From assembly GCF_036059255.1 (NCBI RefSeq), contig NZ_CP107947.1, forward strand, positions 248,001 through 312,000: a stretch of DNA of 64,000 nucleotides, in the 5' to 3' direction. Each line of letters opens with the position of its first letter. Position 1 is the first letter of the stretch. Shown here piece after piece: positions 63,210 to 64,000 of the stretch. This DNA comes from Micromonospora sp. NBC_00389 (GTDB lineage: Bacteria > Actinomycetota > Actinomycetes > Mycobacteriales > Micromonosporaceae). The notes beneath the pieces were generated by a model, which was not told where the DNA came from, did no database searches, and saw only the letters and a program-made list of their open reading frames with translations. Position numbers and translations under genes: made by a program.

Positions 63210-63988
63210 CGCTCCACCCCGCCCAGGAAGTGCCGCAGGTAGCGCGGGTTCATCCGGTCGAGCGAGAAGAGCACGTAGAAGTCCGCGACCCCGAAGTCGG
63301 GGTCGTACGAGGGCTCACCACTGATCCACGCGCCGAGCCGGAGGTAACCGCGCAACAGCGGCGGCACCAGGGCCCGGCCGGCCGGGCTGGGGACGGTGGT
63401 CACCGGGTCAACGAGGGCGGCCGGCTCGGCGAACCAGGGCCGCAGCGGGCGGACCCGCAGCGGCGGCGGCGCCAGGTGCCGGGCCTGGGCCTGTGCCCAC
63501 ACCTCGGCGACCGCGCGACCGCCGTCGGCCACCGGCACCGAGGCGCAGCCGCCGAGCCAGCGCGAGCCTCGCAGGTGCAGGTAACGGGTGATACCGGCCC
63601 ACATCAGGTTGATCACCGCGCCGGAGCGGTGATCCGGGTGCACGCAGGACCGGCCCGCCTCGACCAGGACGTCACGGAGCGGGTCGAGCGCGGCGAGGTC
63701 GAACTCGTCCTCGGCGTACCGCCGGTTGGTGCGGCCGGGCGGCAGCAGCCGGTAGGTACCGACCACCTCGCCGGTGCTCTCCTGGCGGACGATGAGGTGG
63801 TCGCAGTGGGCGTCGAAGGGGTCCACGTCCAACCCGACCTCGCCCGGGCGGAGGGTGGCGCCGAGCTCGGTGGCGAACACCTGGTGACGCAGGCGTTGCG
63901 CGGCCGCGACCTGGGTGGGGTCGTCGGCGATCAGCAGGGTGTATCCGCTGGTCGTAAGGGGTGCGCCAGCGGCATGCAGAACGGCCAT
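63206..63988 (-). CDS. olsB: OlsB-like ornithine N-acyltransferase (GNAT fold)
   Basis: A 260-residue GNAT-like acyltransferase. Landmarks are LRHQVFATELGATL near residue 35, DVDPFDAHCDHLIVRQESTGEVVGTYRLLPP near 55-85, and LVEAGRSCVHPDHRSGAVINLMWAGITRYL near 110-140. These match the OlsB/hemolysin-like acyltransferase family that adds a 3-hydroxyacyl group to ornithine. The C-terminus (YDPDFGVADFYVLFSLDRMNPRYLRHFL) is also family-typical. The ATG is complete inside the window; the region upstream is cut at 64000. It is coupled to the downstream PlsC-type gene, supporting ornithine lipid synthesis. Ornithine supply may connect with the arginine operon at 42-44 kb. Confidence 0.88.
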   Translation of the reverse strand: MAVLHAAGAPLTTSGYTLLIADDPTQVAAAQRLRHQVFATELGATLRPGEVGLDVDPFDAHCDHLIVRQESTGEVVGTYRLLPPGRTNRRYAEDEFDLAALDPLRDVLVEAGRSCVHPDHRSGAVINLMWAGITRYLHLRGSRWLGGCASVPVADGGRAVAEVWAQAQARHLAPPPLRVRPLRPWFAEPAALVDPVTTVPSPAGRALVPPLLRGYLRLGAWISGEPSYDPDFGVADFYVLFSLDRMNPRYLRHFLGGVER

Positions 63989-64000
63989 GGGATCTGTGTA

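Overview
The window is high-GC actinobacterial DNA. The gene set suggests Micromonosporaceae, most likely Micromonospora or a close relative: argS-lysA-hom order, GH18/GH16/GH30 enzymes with proline-threonine linkers, DUF2795, DUF6412 and DUF3105/DUF305 proteins, GTG starts and leaderless promoters. This placement comes from recognising protein families, not from a database search. There is no prophage, no CRISPR array and no recognisable antibiotic biosynthetic cluster; most of the window looks like chromosomal core plus secreted and regulatory accessory genes.

Layout. 1-3.5 kb (minus): argS-lysA-hom, tightly packed, the start of a lysine/threonine operon; hom runs off the left edge. 3.6-6.2 kb: a DUF3105/DUF305 pair, a shortened IS630-like transposase derivative and tRNA-Arg(CCG). 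6.2-9.9 kb: quinone oxidoreductase with a divergent HxlR regulator, an aldo/keto reductase and a DUF418 membrane protein. 10.2-11.5 kb: secreted chitinase. 11.6-17.5 kb: LigD-type polymerase, an MFS exporter with a divergent HxlR regulator, and a TetR-MMPL pair preceded by two perfect operator palindromes. 17.5-20.4 kb: erythromycin-esterase-like protein, DUF2795 protein and Erm-type rRNA methyltransferase. 20.4-26.5 kb: Gfo/Idh/MocA oxidoreductase, two small membrane proteins, a FabG-like reductase, a GH13 trehalose-synthase-like enzyme, DUF1349 and DedA proteins.

26.5-31 kb: a second chitinase, a GH16 glucanase with a LacI-type operator, a frameshifted YidC-like insertase and a DUF6412 protein. 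31-37 kb: YbdK-type ligase, CoA-disulfide-reductase-like flavoprotein, LacI regulator and a mannose isomerase/fructokinase-like pair. 37-41 kb: APH(6)-like kinase, an inverted-repeat element holding a 17-bp tandem array, a Nei-type glycosylase and a GH30 enzyme. 42-44.4 kb: a two-gene arginine breakdown operon (guanidine hydrolase plus RocD) behind a structured leader. 44.4-53 kb (minus): FHA and pterin dehydratase genes, a desaturase, a 1192-residue membrane protein, CutA, an acyltransferase and a patatin. 53-64 kb: Ser/Thr kinase, GT4 glycosyltransferase, BON protein, an HtrA/histidine kinase/response regulator set resembling mycobacterial pepD-mprB-mprA, PadR-DUF4097, and an olsB-olsA-like ornithine lipid pair.

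Main themes are four secreted polysaccharidases suited to fungal or plant debris (two GH18, GH16, GH30) that share AT-rich upstream motifs; several regulator/operator pairs readable directly in the DNA; and small inverted-repeat elements between genes. The most unusual items are the repeat family at 21.5 and 38.0 kb, the arginine operon leader, the erm/ere neighbourhood with alternative hairpins, the yidC frame break, and a set of promoters spaced exactly for leaderless translation.
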